From positions 1 through 64,000 of the forward strand of contig JBKJSM010000070.1 in assembly GCA_046594445.1 (NCBI GenBank): a DNA stretch of 64,000 nucleotides. The letters run 5' to 3'. The stretch is from Gaiellasilicea sp046594445. Lineage in GTDB: Bacteria > Actinomycetota > Thermoleophilia > Gaiellales > Gaiellaceae. Of the stretch, positions 7,690 to 14,291 are shown piece by piece. Below the pieces are notes generated by a model. The model was not told where the DNA came from and did not search any database. It saw only the letters and a list, made by a program, of their open reading frames with translations. Positions within the stretch are counted from its first letter, which is position 1. Each line of letters opens with the position of its first letter. Made by a program: the position numbers and the translations under genes.

Positions 7690-8174
7690 CGGCAGACGGG
7701 CACGCTGCGGCTGGAGAGGCCGAAGCCCCAGAGCTTGTCGTCCAGAACGTAGAACGCGGTCATCGTTCGGCCCCGGGGGAGGAGCAGTGCGGAGTACCCG
7801 CCGCACTCCCGGCGGACGAGGGCGCCGTGGAGCAGGGTGACGCGGGCGACCTGATCGCCCAAGACGAGCCCACGACCCGTGCTCCAGCCCGTCGGCTGGT
7901 AAAGCGTGAAGACGGCGGCGACGCGACCGTCGCGGAGCTCGACGCCGGCCCCGCGGGGCTGGAAGGCGTAGTAGTTGAAGTACCACGTCTCCCGCGTGCA
8001 GTCGCGGCAGACCCCGTAGGCGCGTCCCCAGCGCCGCTCGACCTCCGCTTTCGTCTGCCCGAGCTCGATCCCGCCGAGGCTGCGTCCCGGGACGAGGACG
8101 CCGGCGGCGGGCGGCGCGGCTGCGGCGGGCGCGGCGAGCGCCAGAGCGGCGGCGATTGCTGCTGCGAGGCGCAC
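7686..8174 (-). CDS. Secreted protein of unknown function
   Basis: 162 residues if started at the GTG at 8174, which places a signal peptide (RLAAAIAAALALAAPAAAA) at the N-terminus; a TTG at 8216 is an alternative. The mature part begins PGRSLGGIELGQTKAEVERRWG, a motif common in small secreted actinobacterial proteins that resembles the SmpA/BLIP fold, and holds four cysteines (VCRDC, RRECGG, PVCR) that could form two disulfides. The stop overlaps the tetR stop by 4 nt. Function unknown. Confidence 0.65.
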   Translation of the reverse strand: MRLAAAIAAALALAAPAAAAPPAAGVLVPGRSLGGIELGQTKAEVERRWGRAYGVCRDCTRETWYFNYYAFQPRGAGVELRDGRVAAVFTLYQPTGWSTGRGLVLGDQVARVTLLHGALVRRECGGYSALLLPRGRTMTAFYVLDDKLWGFGLSSRSVPVCR

Positions 8175-8215
8175 GCGGGAAGGATAGGCGCCGCGAAAAC
8201 GGCCCCGGATAGGCA

Positions 8216-8354
8216 ACGACCCCGCATTGCGGTGCGGGGTCGTGGCTTGCGGCTGGAGATGCTACTGCGGCTCTCGCATTGTGAGTGCAGCCTGGCCCTT
8301 TCGGCCATCCCCGTTTCCGCGCGAGCGAAGCCCTCGAAAGGGGTAGCCGCCCAG
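8216..8354 (-). ncRNA. Candidate structured RNA or leader between yeeE and the secreted-protein gene
   Basis: 139-nt gap in an otherwise tightly packed minus-strand run. Read on the minus strand it contains TGGCC-GAAAG-GGCCA, a second hairpin closed by GGCT/AGCC, and a closing 7-bp helix GGGGATG with CATCTCC, giving a three-way-junction shape. An 11-bp hairpin (ACGACCCCGCA with TGCGGGGTCGT, 8216-8243) follows. No known riboswitch or tRNA could be matched, and there is no U-tract after the last stem. Strand is uncertain. Confidence 0.35.
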
Positions 8355-8792
8355 CTACTGCGACGGCGAGTAGGAGGCTCGCGCCACCGCTCTGGCGGCG
8401 AGCCTGGCGTGCAGCGACGCGCCCGCCAAGAAGCCGACGAGCGTGAGCATGCTCCACCAGAGACCCTGGCCGAGCTGAGCGGCGATCGGGCCAGGGCAGG
8501 CGTTCGTGACCGCCCACCCGAGACCGAAGAGGATGCTCCCCGTGATGTGGCGCCGCTCGACGGGAAAGAGGTCGACCGACACGGGCTCCCCGGTCACGAG
8601 CGCGTGAGCGCCGCCCCTCAGCAGCAGCCGGATGCTCAGCGTCCCAACCGCGAAGGCGGTGGCCATCATCAGGTAGTAGTGCGCGTCCTCGAGCAGGAGC
8701 ATCTGGCGGATCCGGTCGGGGTCGGTCAGCTGCGCCCAGGCGAGCACGCCGCCGAAGCCGGCGCCGAAGGCGGCGGCGACGAGGCGGGTCAC
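8355..8792 (-). CDS. YeeE/YedE family membrane protein (sulfur compound transport), second half
   Basis: 145 residues, about four membrane segments, with the conserved NACPGPIAAQLGQG motif of the short YeeE/YedE (DUF6691) partner proteins. With its neighbour it corresponds to the two halves of a YeeE-type channel, such as PmpA/PmpB, thought to move thiosulfate or persulfide sulfur through conserved Cys residues. The GTG start overlaps the upstream stop (GTGA). Confidence 0.85.
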   Translation of the reverse strand: MTRLVAAAFGAGFGGVLAWAQLTDPDRIRQMLLLEDAHYYLMMATAFAVGTLSIRLLLRGGAHALVTGEPVSVDLFPVERRHITGSILFGLGWAVTNACPGPIAAQLGQGLWWSMLTLVGFLAGASLHARLAARAVARASYSPSQ

Positions 8793-9250
8793 GCGATCCC
8801 CTTCAGCACGAAGGCGGCGCCGATTGCGGTCGCCATGAAGACGATGGTCGCGACGAAGCTTGCCTTCGAGCCGAGCGCAGTGCCGCAGATCCCGTGGCCG
8901 GACGTGCAGCCGCCCGCGTGGCGGGTGCCGACGCCGATCAGGAGGCCGCCCCCGAGGAGCGCGGCCGCGGTCGCGGCCGCGCCGTGCTCAGCCAGCCAGC
9001 CGTACGAGCCGCCGGAGCGGAAGCCGCCGCCCGCGAGGCTGAAGACAAACGCGCCGGCGACGACCCCGAAGACGAAGAACGCGCGGGGGCCGAAGCTGGG
9101 GACTCGCCCCGTCAGCCGGTCGGCGATCTCGCCGAGCCCGCCCGACACGCCGAGGCGGCGATTGATCGCCCAGAGGAGGCCGGTGACGAGCAGGCCGAGC
9201 AGGGCGCCGCTGACGAGCCAGTGCGGCCGCTGGGAAAGGGCCTCGATCAC
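8789..9250 (-). CDS. YeeE/YedE family membrane protein (sulfur compound transport), first half
   Basis: 153 residues with about four membrane segments and the diagnostic GGCTSGHGICG motif, whose Cys is proposed to handle thiosulfate or persulfide sulfur in characterised YeeE. It lies directly downstream of the DsrE-like gene and overlaps the second half gene by 4 nt, so all three are likely co-transcribed with the methyltransferase upstream. The set suggests uptake or intracellular relay of reactive sulfur, or by analogy selenium. Confidence 0.87.
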   Translation of the reverse strand: MIEALSQRPHWLVSGALLGLLVTGLLWAINRRLGVSGGLGEIADRLTGRVPSFGPRAFFVFGVVAGAFVFSLAGGGFRSGGSYGWLAEHGAAATAAALLGGGLLIGVGTRHAGGCTSGHGICGTALGSKASFVATIVFMATAIGAAFVLKGIA

Positions 9251-9283
9251 CCTTCCCAGCGTACCGCTCCGGTCCCAACTCTC

Positions 9284-9646
9284 CTAGTAGGAGAAGACCG
9301 TCGCCGCCTCGTCGCCGATCCACTCCCAGAGCGGCGTCGCTCCCGCCAGCCGGGCGTTCCCGACGAGCTGCGTCTCGTCCAGCTTCTTCGAGTTGAAGCA
9401 GATCGGGCAGACGAGCAGCTCGCCGCCGCCGTCCGTGAACTGCTGGAAGAGGCGCGAGAGCGGGGGACATCCCTCACACGCGACAGCGTCGGCGACGCCG
9501 GGCAGCGCAAGCCGGACGGACTCCTTGGTCAGGAACATTGCCACCTGCTTCCCGCTCTCGAGCGCTGAACCCCCCACGAGGAACGCGACCGTCACCTTCT
9601 CTGCGTCCTCGAGCCCGGTGGAGAGGTTGATCACAACTTTCGACAT
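9284..9646 (-). CDS. DsrE/DsrF-like sulfur-relay protein
   Basis: 120-residue DsrE-family protein (MSKVVINLSTGLEDAEKVTV). Cysteines occur in pairs, CEGCPPL near residue 58 and CPICFN near residue 80, suitable for persulfide carriage or metal binding. The Shine-Dalgarno AAGGAG lies inside the last codons of the methyltransferase reading frame, and only 3 nt separate that frame's final stop (9650) from this ATG (9646). This spacing is evidence that the methyltransferase is read through its internal TGA. Confidence 0.88.
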   Translation of the reverse strand: MSKVVINLSTGLEDAEKVTVAFLVGGSALESGKQVAMFLTKESVRLALPGVADAVACEGCPPLSRLFQQFTDGGGELLVCPICFNSKKLDETQLVGNARLAGATPLWEWIGDEAATVFSY

Positions 9647-9649
9647 CGT

Positions 9650-10432
9650 TCAGCTCCTTGTCGGTTTGAATGCCTTGACGGTCGTTCCGTGCGCACCGAA
9701 CTTGATCGCCTTCCGCCGCGTGTCAGCGAACTTGGAGCGGGCGTACGTGGCGACCAGGTTGCCTCCCTCGATCCGCTCGAAGCCGTGCCGCTCGAGGGTC
9801 TGCTCGTACTCTGCTTCCAGCAGAGCCCCGGCGATTCAGCCGGTCCAGAGGTCGATGTTGCGTTTGCCCTCCTCGCTCACCGGTTCCTGGATCGTCACGT
9901 CGGCGATCTGGATGCGGCCGCCGGGACGGAGGACGCGGTGCAGCTCCGCGAAGACCGCGTCCTTGTCCGGGATCAGGTCGATGACCCCGTTCGAGATCAC
10001 GACGTCGAAGCTGTCGTCGTCGAAGGGAAGGCGCTCGGCCTCTCCCTCGACGAACGTCGCGTTGCCGGTGCCCAGGTCGGCGGCTCCCGCCTGCGCCTTC
10101 GCGAGCATTTCCGGTGTCATGTCGATACCGGTGACCGAGCCCTCGGGCCCGACCATTTGCGCGGCGACGAGCGAGTCGAGCCCGGCGCCGCAGCCGAGAT
10201 CGAGCACGCACTCGCCCGGGGCGAGCACACCGAGCGAGAATGGGTTCGCGACGCCGGCGAACGACTCCGCCGAGCCCTCGGGCACGCGCTCGAGCAGCGC
10301 GGGCGGATACTCGAGGTCGGCCGCCCACGTGCGCCCCGTTGGAAACATGAAGTCCCGCTCCGGCTCCTGAGAGACGGAAGCGTAGGTCTTCCGGATCGCG
10401 CTCTTCAGTAGCTCGACGTCGACGCCCGTCAC
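9650..10432 (-). CDS. ArsM-like SAM-dependent methyltransferase, probable selenoprotein (Sec at codon 199)
   Basis: 260 residues if TGA at 9836-9838 is read as selenocysteine. The N-terminal 198 residues are a class I methyltransferase: VLDLGCGAGLDS (SAM binding), GIDMTPEMLAKA, FDVVISNGVIDLIPDK and LRPGGRIQIADV. The frame then reads DLWTG-[TGA]-IAGALLEAEYEQ and stays open to a TGA at 9650, next to the DsrE start. Arsenite methyltransferases have Cys in exactly this 'W-x-G-C-[IV]-AGAL' position. A second gene in the window has the same TGA. The upstream ArsM Cys (GCGNP region) is replaced by GVANP, so arsenite need not be the substrate. Start GTG at 10432, with GGGAG 5 nt upstream. Ordinary annotation would truncate it at 9836. 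Confidence 0.85.
9808..9838 (-). promoter_or_regulatory. Candidate bacterial SECIS hairpin after the TGA codon
   Basis: After the TGA (9838-9836), 10 nt lead to a perfect stem CTCTGC/GCAGAG (plus a closing G-U pair) with a 5-nt loop TGGAA. The loop G is 18 nt after the TGA, within the range seen in bacterial SECIS elements such as E. coli fdhF. Confidence 0.6.
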
Positions 10433-10502
10433 CTGCGCTCCCTCATCTAGTCCTTCCTGTTCGCGTGACCTTCCACCGGCTAAGACGTCGCGCTACGGTG
10501 CG

Positions 10503-10532
10503 GTTATTGCGCCCGCCAGTCGATGCAATAAC
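10503..10532. promoter_or_regulatory. Inverted repeat in the divergent methyltransferase/sigma-factor promoter region
   Basis: GTTATTGC (10503-10510) and GCAATAAC (10525-10532) form a perfect 8-bp inverted repeat with a 14-nt spacer, ending 3 nt before the sigma-factor GTG. It could be a regulator site or an RNA hairpin. The rest of the 103-nt gap (10433-10535) shows only the methyltransferase Shine-Dalgarno. Confidence 0.45.
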
Positions 10533-10535
10533 GTC

Positions 10536-11135
10536 GTGACGCGAGACGTCTTCCCTTCAGATGTGGATGTCCGCGCCGACTCGTTCCGGCAGCTCGCCGA
10601 AAGCCAGCTGGGACGCCTCTACGCGCTGGCTCGGCGGCTCGCAGGCGACGAGGCCGAGGACGCGGTCCAGGACTGCCTGCTCAAGGCCTACCGCTCCTTC
10701 GACCGGCTCGAGCACGCCGCGGCCGGACCCGCCTGGCTCACGAGCATCCTCGTCAACACCTGCCACGACCGGCGTCGCGCGCGCTCCCGGCGGCCCGAGG
10801 AGGTCGGGGTCGACAACGTCGACGAGTTTTCGCTCTTCCGCAGGATCGCGGACGAGGACCCGTTTCCATACTCGGACTCGCTCCACCTCGACTTTCTGCA
10901 CCAGTTCGGGCGTGAGGACGTCCGCGCCGTGCTCGCGTCGATCCCCGAGCTCTACCGCGTGCCGATGCTCCTGACCTACGTCGAGGGCTACCACGCGAAG
11001 GAGGTGGCGCGCTTCCTCGACGCGCCGCTCGGCACGATCCTCGCTCGGCTGCACCGGGGCCGCAAGCTCTTCGAGCGCCGGCTCTGGGAGTACGCGGAGG
11101 AGCACGGGCTGCTGAAAGAGGGAGCGCGGCCGTGA
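10536..11135 (+). CDS. ECF-type RNA polymerase sigma factor
   Basis: 199 residues, GTG start. Region 2 is clear (AGDEAEDAVQDCLLKAYRSF), followed by WLTSILVNTCHDRRR, and region 4 is at the C-terminus (PELYRVPMLLTYVEGYHAKE, then GTILARLHRGRKLFERRL). It is followed, with a GTGA overlap, by a zinc-finger anti-sigma factor, so it is probably held inactive until a thiol or metal signal arrives. Its operon ends with a probable selenoprotein methyltransferase. No signal peptide or C-terminal extension is seen. Confidence 0.93.
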   Translation: MTRDVFPSDVDVRADSFRQLAESQLGRLYALARRLAGDEAEDAVQDCLLKAYRSFDRLEHAAAGPAWLTSILVNTCHDRRRARSRRPEEVGVDNVDEFSLFRRIADEDPFPYSDSLHLDFLHQFGREDVRAVLASIPELYRVPMLLTYVEGYHAKEVARFLDAPLGTILARLHRGRKLFERRLWEYAEEHGLLKEGARP

Positions 11136-11368
11136 TCGCCTGCGCGGAGGCCGTGCGCCAGCTCTGGGCCTACCTGGACGGCGTCGTCGACGAGCCGAGC
11201 CGGGAGGCGATCGACGAGCATCTCTCCTTCTGCCGCCGCTGCTGCGGCGAGGTGGAGTTCGCGGAGGAGCTACGTGCGTTCCTGGCCGCGCAGGCGGCCG
11301 AGGACCTGCCCGACGACGTGCGCGCGCGGCTGACGGCGACCCTCGACGAGCTGGGTCCGGCCGAGTGA
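11132..11368 (+). CDS. Zinc-finger (ZAS) anti-sigma factor
   Basis: 78 residues without a membrane segment, so a soluble anti-sigma factor of the RsrA type. The H-x3-C-x2-C motif is HLSFCRRC (His30, Cys34, Cys37), with an N-terminal Cys4 and an extra Cys38 that could ligate zinc or respond to thiol oxidation. It overlaps both neighbours by 4 nt (GTGA), indicating translational coupling with the sigma factor and the methyltransferase. It is inferred to release the sigma factor under disulfide or electrophile stress. Confidence 0.9.
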   Translation: MIACAEAVRQLWAYLDGVVDEPSREAIDEHLSFCRRCCGEVEFAEELRAFLAAQAAEDLPDDVRARLTATLDELGPAE

Positions 11369-12153
11369 GCCGCGACCTCCAGCGCACGGAGGAGCTGAAG
11401 GCGATCGTGCGCGATGCCTACGGCGTCGTCGGCGCCGGCACGCGAGCGGTCGCGTGCAAGCTCTACTCATCGGAGGAGCTCGCACTGGTGCCCGACTCGG
11501 CGATCGACCGCGCCCTCGGCGTCGCGAATCACCTTCGTCACGCCGAGCTCGGGCCGGAGGACGTCGTCCTCGATCTCGGCTGCGGCGCCGGGATCGACAC
11601 CATCCTGGCCGCCCGGCGGGCCGGACGGGTGATCGGGCTCGACTTCCTGCCCGTGATGCTCGAGCGGACGCGCGCGGCGGCCGCAGAAGCTGGCTTGAGC
11701 AACGTCGAGACCCTCGGGGGCGAGATCGAGGCGATCCCGCTGCCCGACGCCAGTGTCGACCACGTCGTCTCGAACGGCGTCATCAATCTCTCGTCGCGCA
11801 AGGCTCGGGTGCTCGCCGAGTGCGCGCGCGTGCTGCGGCCGGGCGGGCGGCTCACGGTCTCCGACCTCACAGTCGAGGACGAGGAGTTGCCGCCGGAGAT
11901 CCTCATGCACCCGGCCACCTGGGCCGGGTGAGTGGCCGGGGCCCTGACGGAGCGTGACTTCGTCGCGAAGCTGGAGAAGGCGGGATTCGAGGAGATCGAG
12001 GTGCTGGAACGGACGCCGCTGAGTGTCGACGACGCCGCGCTCTACCCACTCTTCACGGCCGAGGTTCTCGATTTGATGCGCACGCTGATCGCCCCGGAGC
12101 GCCAGAGCCGCGTCGCGATCGCGATCGTCGTCAGCGCCCGGATGCCGATCTAG
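11365..12153 (+). CDS. ArsM-like SAM-dependent methyltransferase, probable selenoprotein (Sec at codon 189)
   Basis: 262 residues if TGA at 11929-11931 is selenocysteine. SAM-binding VLDLGCGAGIDTI, then DHVVSNGVINLSSRK and LRPGGRLTVSDLT identify the methyltransferase fold. The frame reads HPATWAG-[TGA]-VAGALTERDFVAKLEKAGFEEIE and runs in register to a true stop at 12153. The tail aligns with that of the paralogue at 9650-10432 (AGAL, L-E-x-x-GFE-x-IE), so both lost the same Cys codon to TGA. It is the third gene of the sigma/anti-sigma operon (GTGA overlap). Substrate unknown: arsenic, selenium, tellurium or mercury compounds are candidates. Confidence 0.85.
11929..11964 (+). promoter_or_regulatory. 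Candidate bacterial SECIS hairpin after the TGA codon
   Basis: GACGGAG (11946-11952) pairs with CTTCGTC (11958-11964), 7 bp with one G-U, around a 5-nt loop CGTGA. The loop G at position 2 is 23 nt after the TGA. Stem length, loop size and G position match the hairpin of the paralogue. Confidence 0.6.
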
Positions 12154-12170
12154 GCATCGCGCCAGCCAAG

Positions 12171-13346
12171 TCAGCGGAAGGCGTTCTCCCCGGTCAGCGC
12201 TTGGCCGACCACGAGCGTGTGCACCTCGTGCGTGCCCTCGTAGGTGAGGACGGATTCCAGATTGTTGACGTGCCGGATCACCGGGTACTCCAGCGTGACG
12301 CCGTTTGCCCCCAGGATCGTGCGGGCCGAGCGGGCGACCTCGATCGCGCCTCGCACATTGCCCATCTTGCCGAGGCTGACGTGCTCCTGGCGAAGCGTGC
12401 CGTTGTCCTTCATCCGGCCGACGTGCAGCGCGACGAGTAGGCCGCGATTCAGCTCGAGCGCCATCTCTGCGAGCTTCTGCTGCGTCAGCTGGTAGCCGGC
12501 GATCGGCTTGTCGAAGACGATTCGCTCCTTCGCGTAGTCGAGCGCGGCCTCGAAGCAGGCGCGGCCGGCGCCGACGGCGCCCCAGACGATTCCGTAGCGC
12601 GCCTCGTTCAGGCAGGAGAGGGGGCCGCGCAGCGTCCGCACCTCCGGGAAGACGCTCTCGTCCGGCACCCTGACGTCCTGGAGCACCAGCTCCGACGTCA
12701 CCGACGCGCGGAGCGAGAGCTTCTTGTGGATCTCCGGCGCGCTGAAGCCGGGCGTGTCCTTCTCGACGAGGAAGCCGCGGATGTCGCCGTCGTCGGTGCG
12801 CGCCCACACGGTCGCGACGTCCGCGATCGTCCCGTTCGTGATCCACATCTTGGCGCCGTTGAGAATCCAGTCGGAACCGTCGCGCCGGGCGTGCGTGCGC
12901 ATCGAGGCCGGATCCGAGCCCGCGTCCGGCTCGGTCAGGCCGAAGCAGCCGATCGCCTCGCCCGTGTGCATCGCCGGGAGCCAGCGCTGCTTCTGCTCCT
13001 CGGAGCCCCACTTCCAGATCGAGAACATCGCGAGGGAGCCCTGCACGGAGACCGCGCTGCGCACGCCGGAGTCACCCGCCTCGAGCTCGAGGCAGGTGAG
13101 CCCGTATGCGACGGCGCTCGCGCCCGGCAAGCCGTAGCCGTCGAGATGCATGCCGTAGAGACCGAGCTTCCCCAGCTCCAAGATCAGCTCGCGCGGCAGG
13201 ATCCCTTGCTCGAACCAGTCGCCGACGTCGGGGAGCACCTTCTCCTGGATGAAGGTGCGCACGGTGTCCCGGATCGCGCGCTCCTCGTCGTCGAGGAGAG
13301 CGTCGATCGCGAGGAAGTCGAGGGGGTCGAGCGCACTGTCTTTCAT
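12171..13346 (-). CDS. gcdH: Glutaryl-CoA dehydrogenase
   Basis: 391 residues from the ATG at 13346; GTG codons at 13367 and 13373 are alternatives. Acyl-CoA dehydrogenase fold with glutaryl-CoA-type signatures throughout: SVQGSLAMFSIWKWGSEEQK, CFGLTEPDAGSDP, WARTDDGDIRGFLVEK, CLNEARYGIVWGA and the catalytic Glu in NLESVLTYEGTHEVH. The enzyme oxidises and decarboxylates glutaryl-CoA to crotonyl-CoA in lysine, tryptophan or benzoate degradation, passing electrons to ETF. It is convergent with the methyltransferase and divergent from the GH3 gene. Confidence 0.93.
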   Translation of the reverse strand: MKDSALDPLDFLAIDALLDDEERAIRDTVRTFIQEKVLPDVGDWFEQGILPRELILELGKLGLYGMHLDGYGLPGASAVAYGLTCLELEAGDSGVRSAVSVQGSLAMFSIWKWGSEEQKQRWLPAMHTGEAIGCFGLTEPDAGSDPASMRTHARRDGSDWILNGAKMWITNGTIADVATVWARTDDGDIRGFLVEKDTPGFSAPEIHKKLSLRASVTSELVLQDVRVPDESVFPEVRTLRGPLSCLNEARYGIVWGAVGAGRACFEAALDYAKERIVFDKPIAGYQLTQQKLAEMALELNRGLLVALHVGRMKDNGTLRQEHVSLGKMGNVRGAIEVARSARTILGANGVTLEYPVIRHVNNLESVLTYEGTHEVHTLVVGQALTGENAFR

Positions 13347-13397
13347 GTGATCAGTCTTCGCGGTCACGGCCACGATTGAAGGCTACCGTGGCGGGCA

Positions 13398-14291
13398 GTG
13401 CTCGCCGCGATCGTCCAGGCCCTGACGCTGCTCGTCTCCGGAGCCGCCGAGGCGGAGGTCGCGGCTCTGACCCCGCGCGAGAAGGCGCAGGCGGTCGTCG
13501 TCGCGGGCCTGCCCGCCGGACCCGGCTTCGGAGGCGTCCTCGTCCGGCAGTGGAACACCGACGCACCGCGGCCTGCCGGCGCGATCGTCTTCGCCGACCA
13601 GGAGGGCGGGGGCGTCAAGGCCTTCCGGACCCTCGCGCCCTGGCGCGCGGCCTCGCGCTACGGCAGCGCTGCGGAGGCGTTCGCCGCCGGCCGGGCGACC
13701 GCGCGCGACCTCCGCCGGGAGGGAGTGCACGCCGCGTACGCGCCGGTGCTCGACCTCCCCGACGGCCCACTAGGCTCGCGGCACTTCGCCAGGCCGGAGT
13801 ACGGCGTCGCCTTCGCGCGCGGGCTTGGGAAGGCGACGTGCGTGAAGCACTTCCCCGGGCTCGGCTCGACCCCCGTGTCGACCGACGAGGCGCGCGTCTA
13901 CGGCGTCCTGCGCACGCAGGATCTCGCTCCCTTCCGTGCGGCGATCGGCGCGGGCGTCCCGTGCGTGATGGTCGGACACGCGATCTACCCGCGCTTCGGG
14001 TCGCGGCGCGCGTCGCTCGAGCCGAAGACGTACGAGCTGCTGCGCAGGCTCGGCTTCCGCGGCGTCGCGGTCACGGACTCGCTCGGCGTCCTCGGTAGCC
14101 CCTACGCGCCGTACTGGGCGCGGCTGGCGCTGCGGGCCGGAGCGGACATGGTGCTGACGACGAGCGCCCGCGATGCGCAGCGCATGGTCGACGCGCTCCT
14201 CCCGCTCGCGCGGGCGGGGGAGCTCGACGCGAAGCTCGTCAGGGTGTTGCGCTACCGGCGCTCTCTGGGGGTGCCGGCACGGTCACGGTGA
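13398..14291 (+). CDS. Glycoside hydrolase family 3, NagZ-like, secreted
   Basis: 297 residues. An N-terminal hydrophobic segment suggests export. GH3 landmarks appear in order: FADQEGGGV, HAAYAPVLDLP, CVKHFPGLGSTPVSTDEAR (the K-H-F-P-G motif of N-acetylglucosaminidases) and the nucleophile Asp in GVAVTDSLG. Family members cleave GlcNAc from peptidoglycan fragments, which fits the adjacent amidases. It is shorter than many NagZ. Its last 53 nt overlap the 3' end of the convergent amidase gene. Confidence 0.88.
   Translation: MLAAIVQALTLLVSGAAEAEVAALTPREKAQAVVVAGLPAGPGFGGVLVRQWNTDAPRPAGAIVFADQEGGGVKAFRTLAPWRAASRYGSAAEAFAAGRATARDLRREGVHAAYAPVLDLPDGPLGSRHFARPEYGVAFARGLGKATCVKHFPGLGSTPVSTDEARVYGVLRTQDLAPFRAAIGAGVPCVMVGHAIYPRFGSRRASLEPKTYELLRRLGFRGVAVTDSLGVLGSPYAPYWARLALRAGADMVLTTSARDAQRMVDALLPLARAGELDAKLVRVLRYRRSLGVPARSR

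Noticed and set aside
8216..8354. tRNA, tmRNA or fluoride riboswitch in this gap
   Set aside because: The 7-bp closing helix is tRNA-like, but the interior is too short for a tRNA, and the conserved fluoride and tmRNA sequences are absent.
9836..10432. Reading both methyltransferases as truncated genes or pseudogenes ending at TGA
   Set aside because: Two paralogues carry TGA at the same conserved Cys, both tails are homologous and in frame, and the gene spacing fits the longer products.
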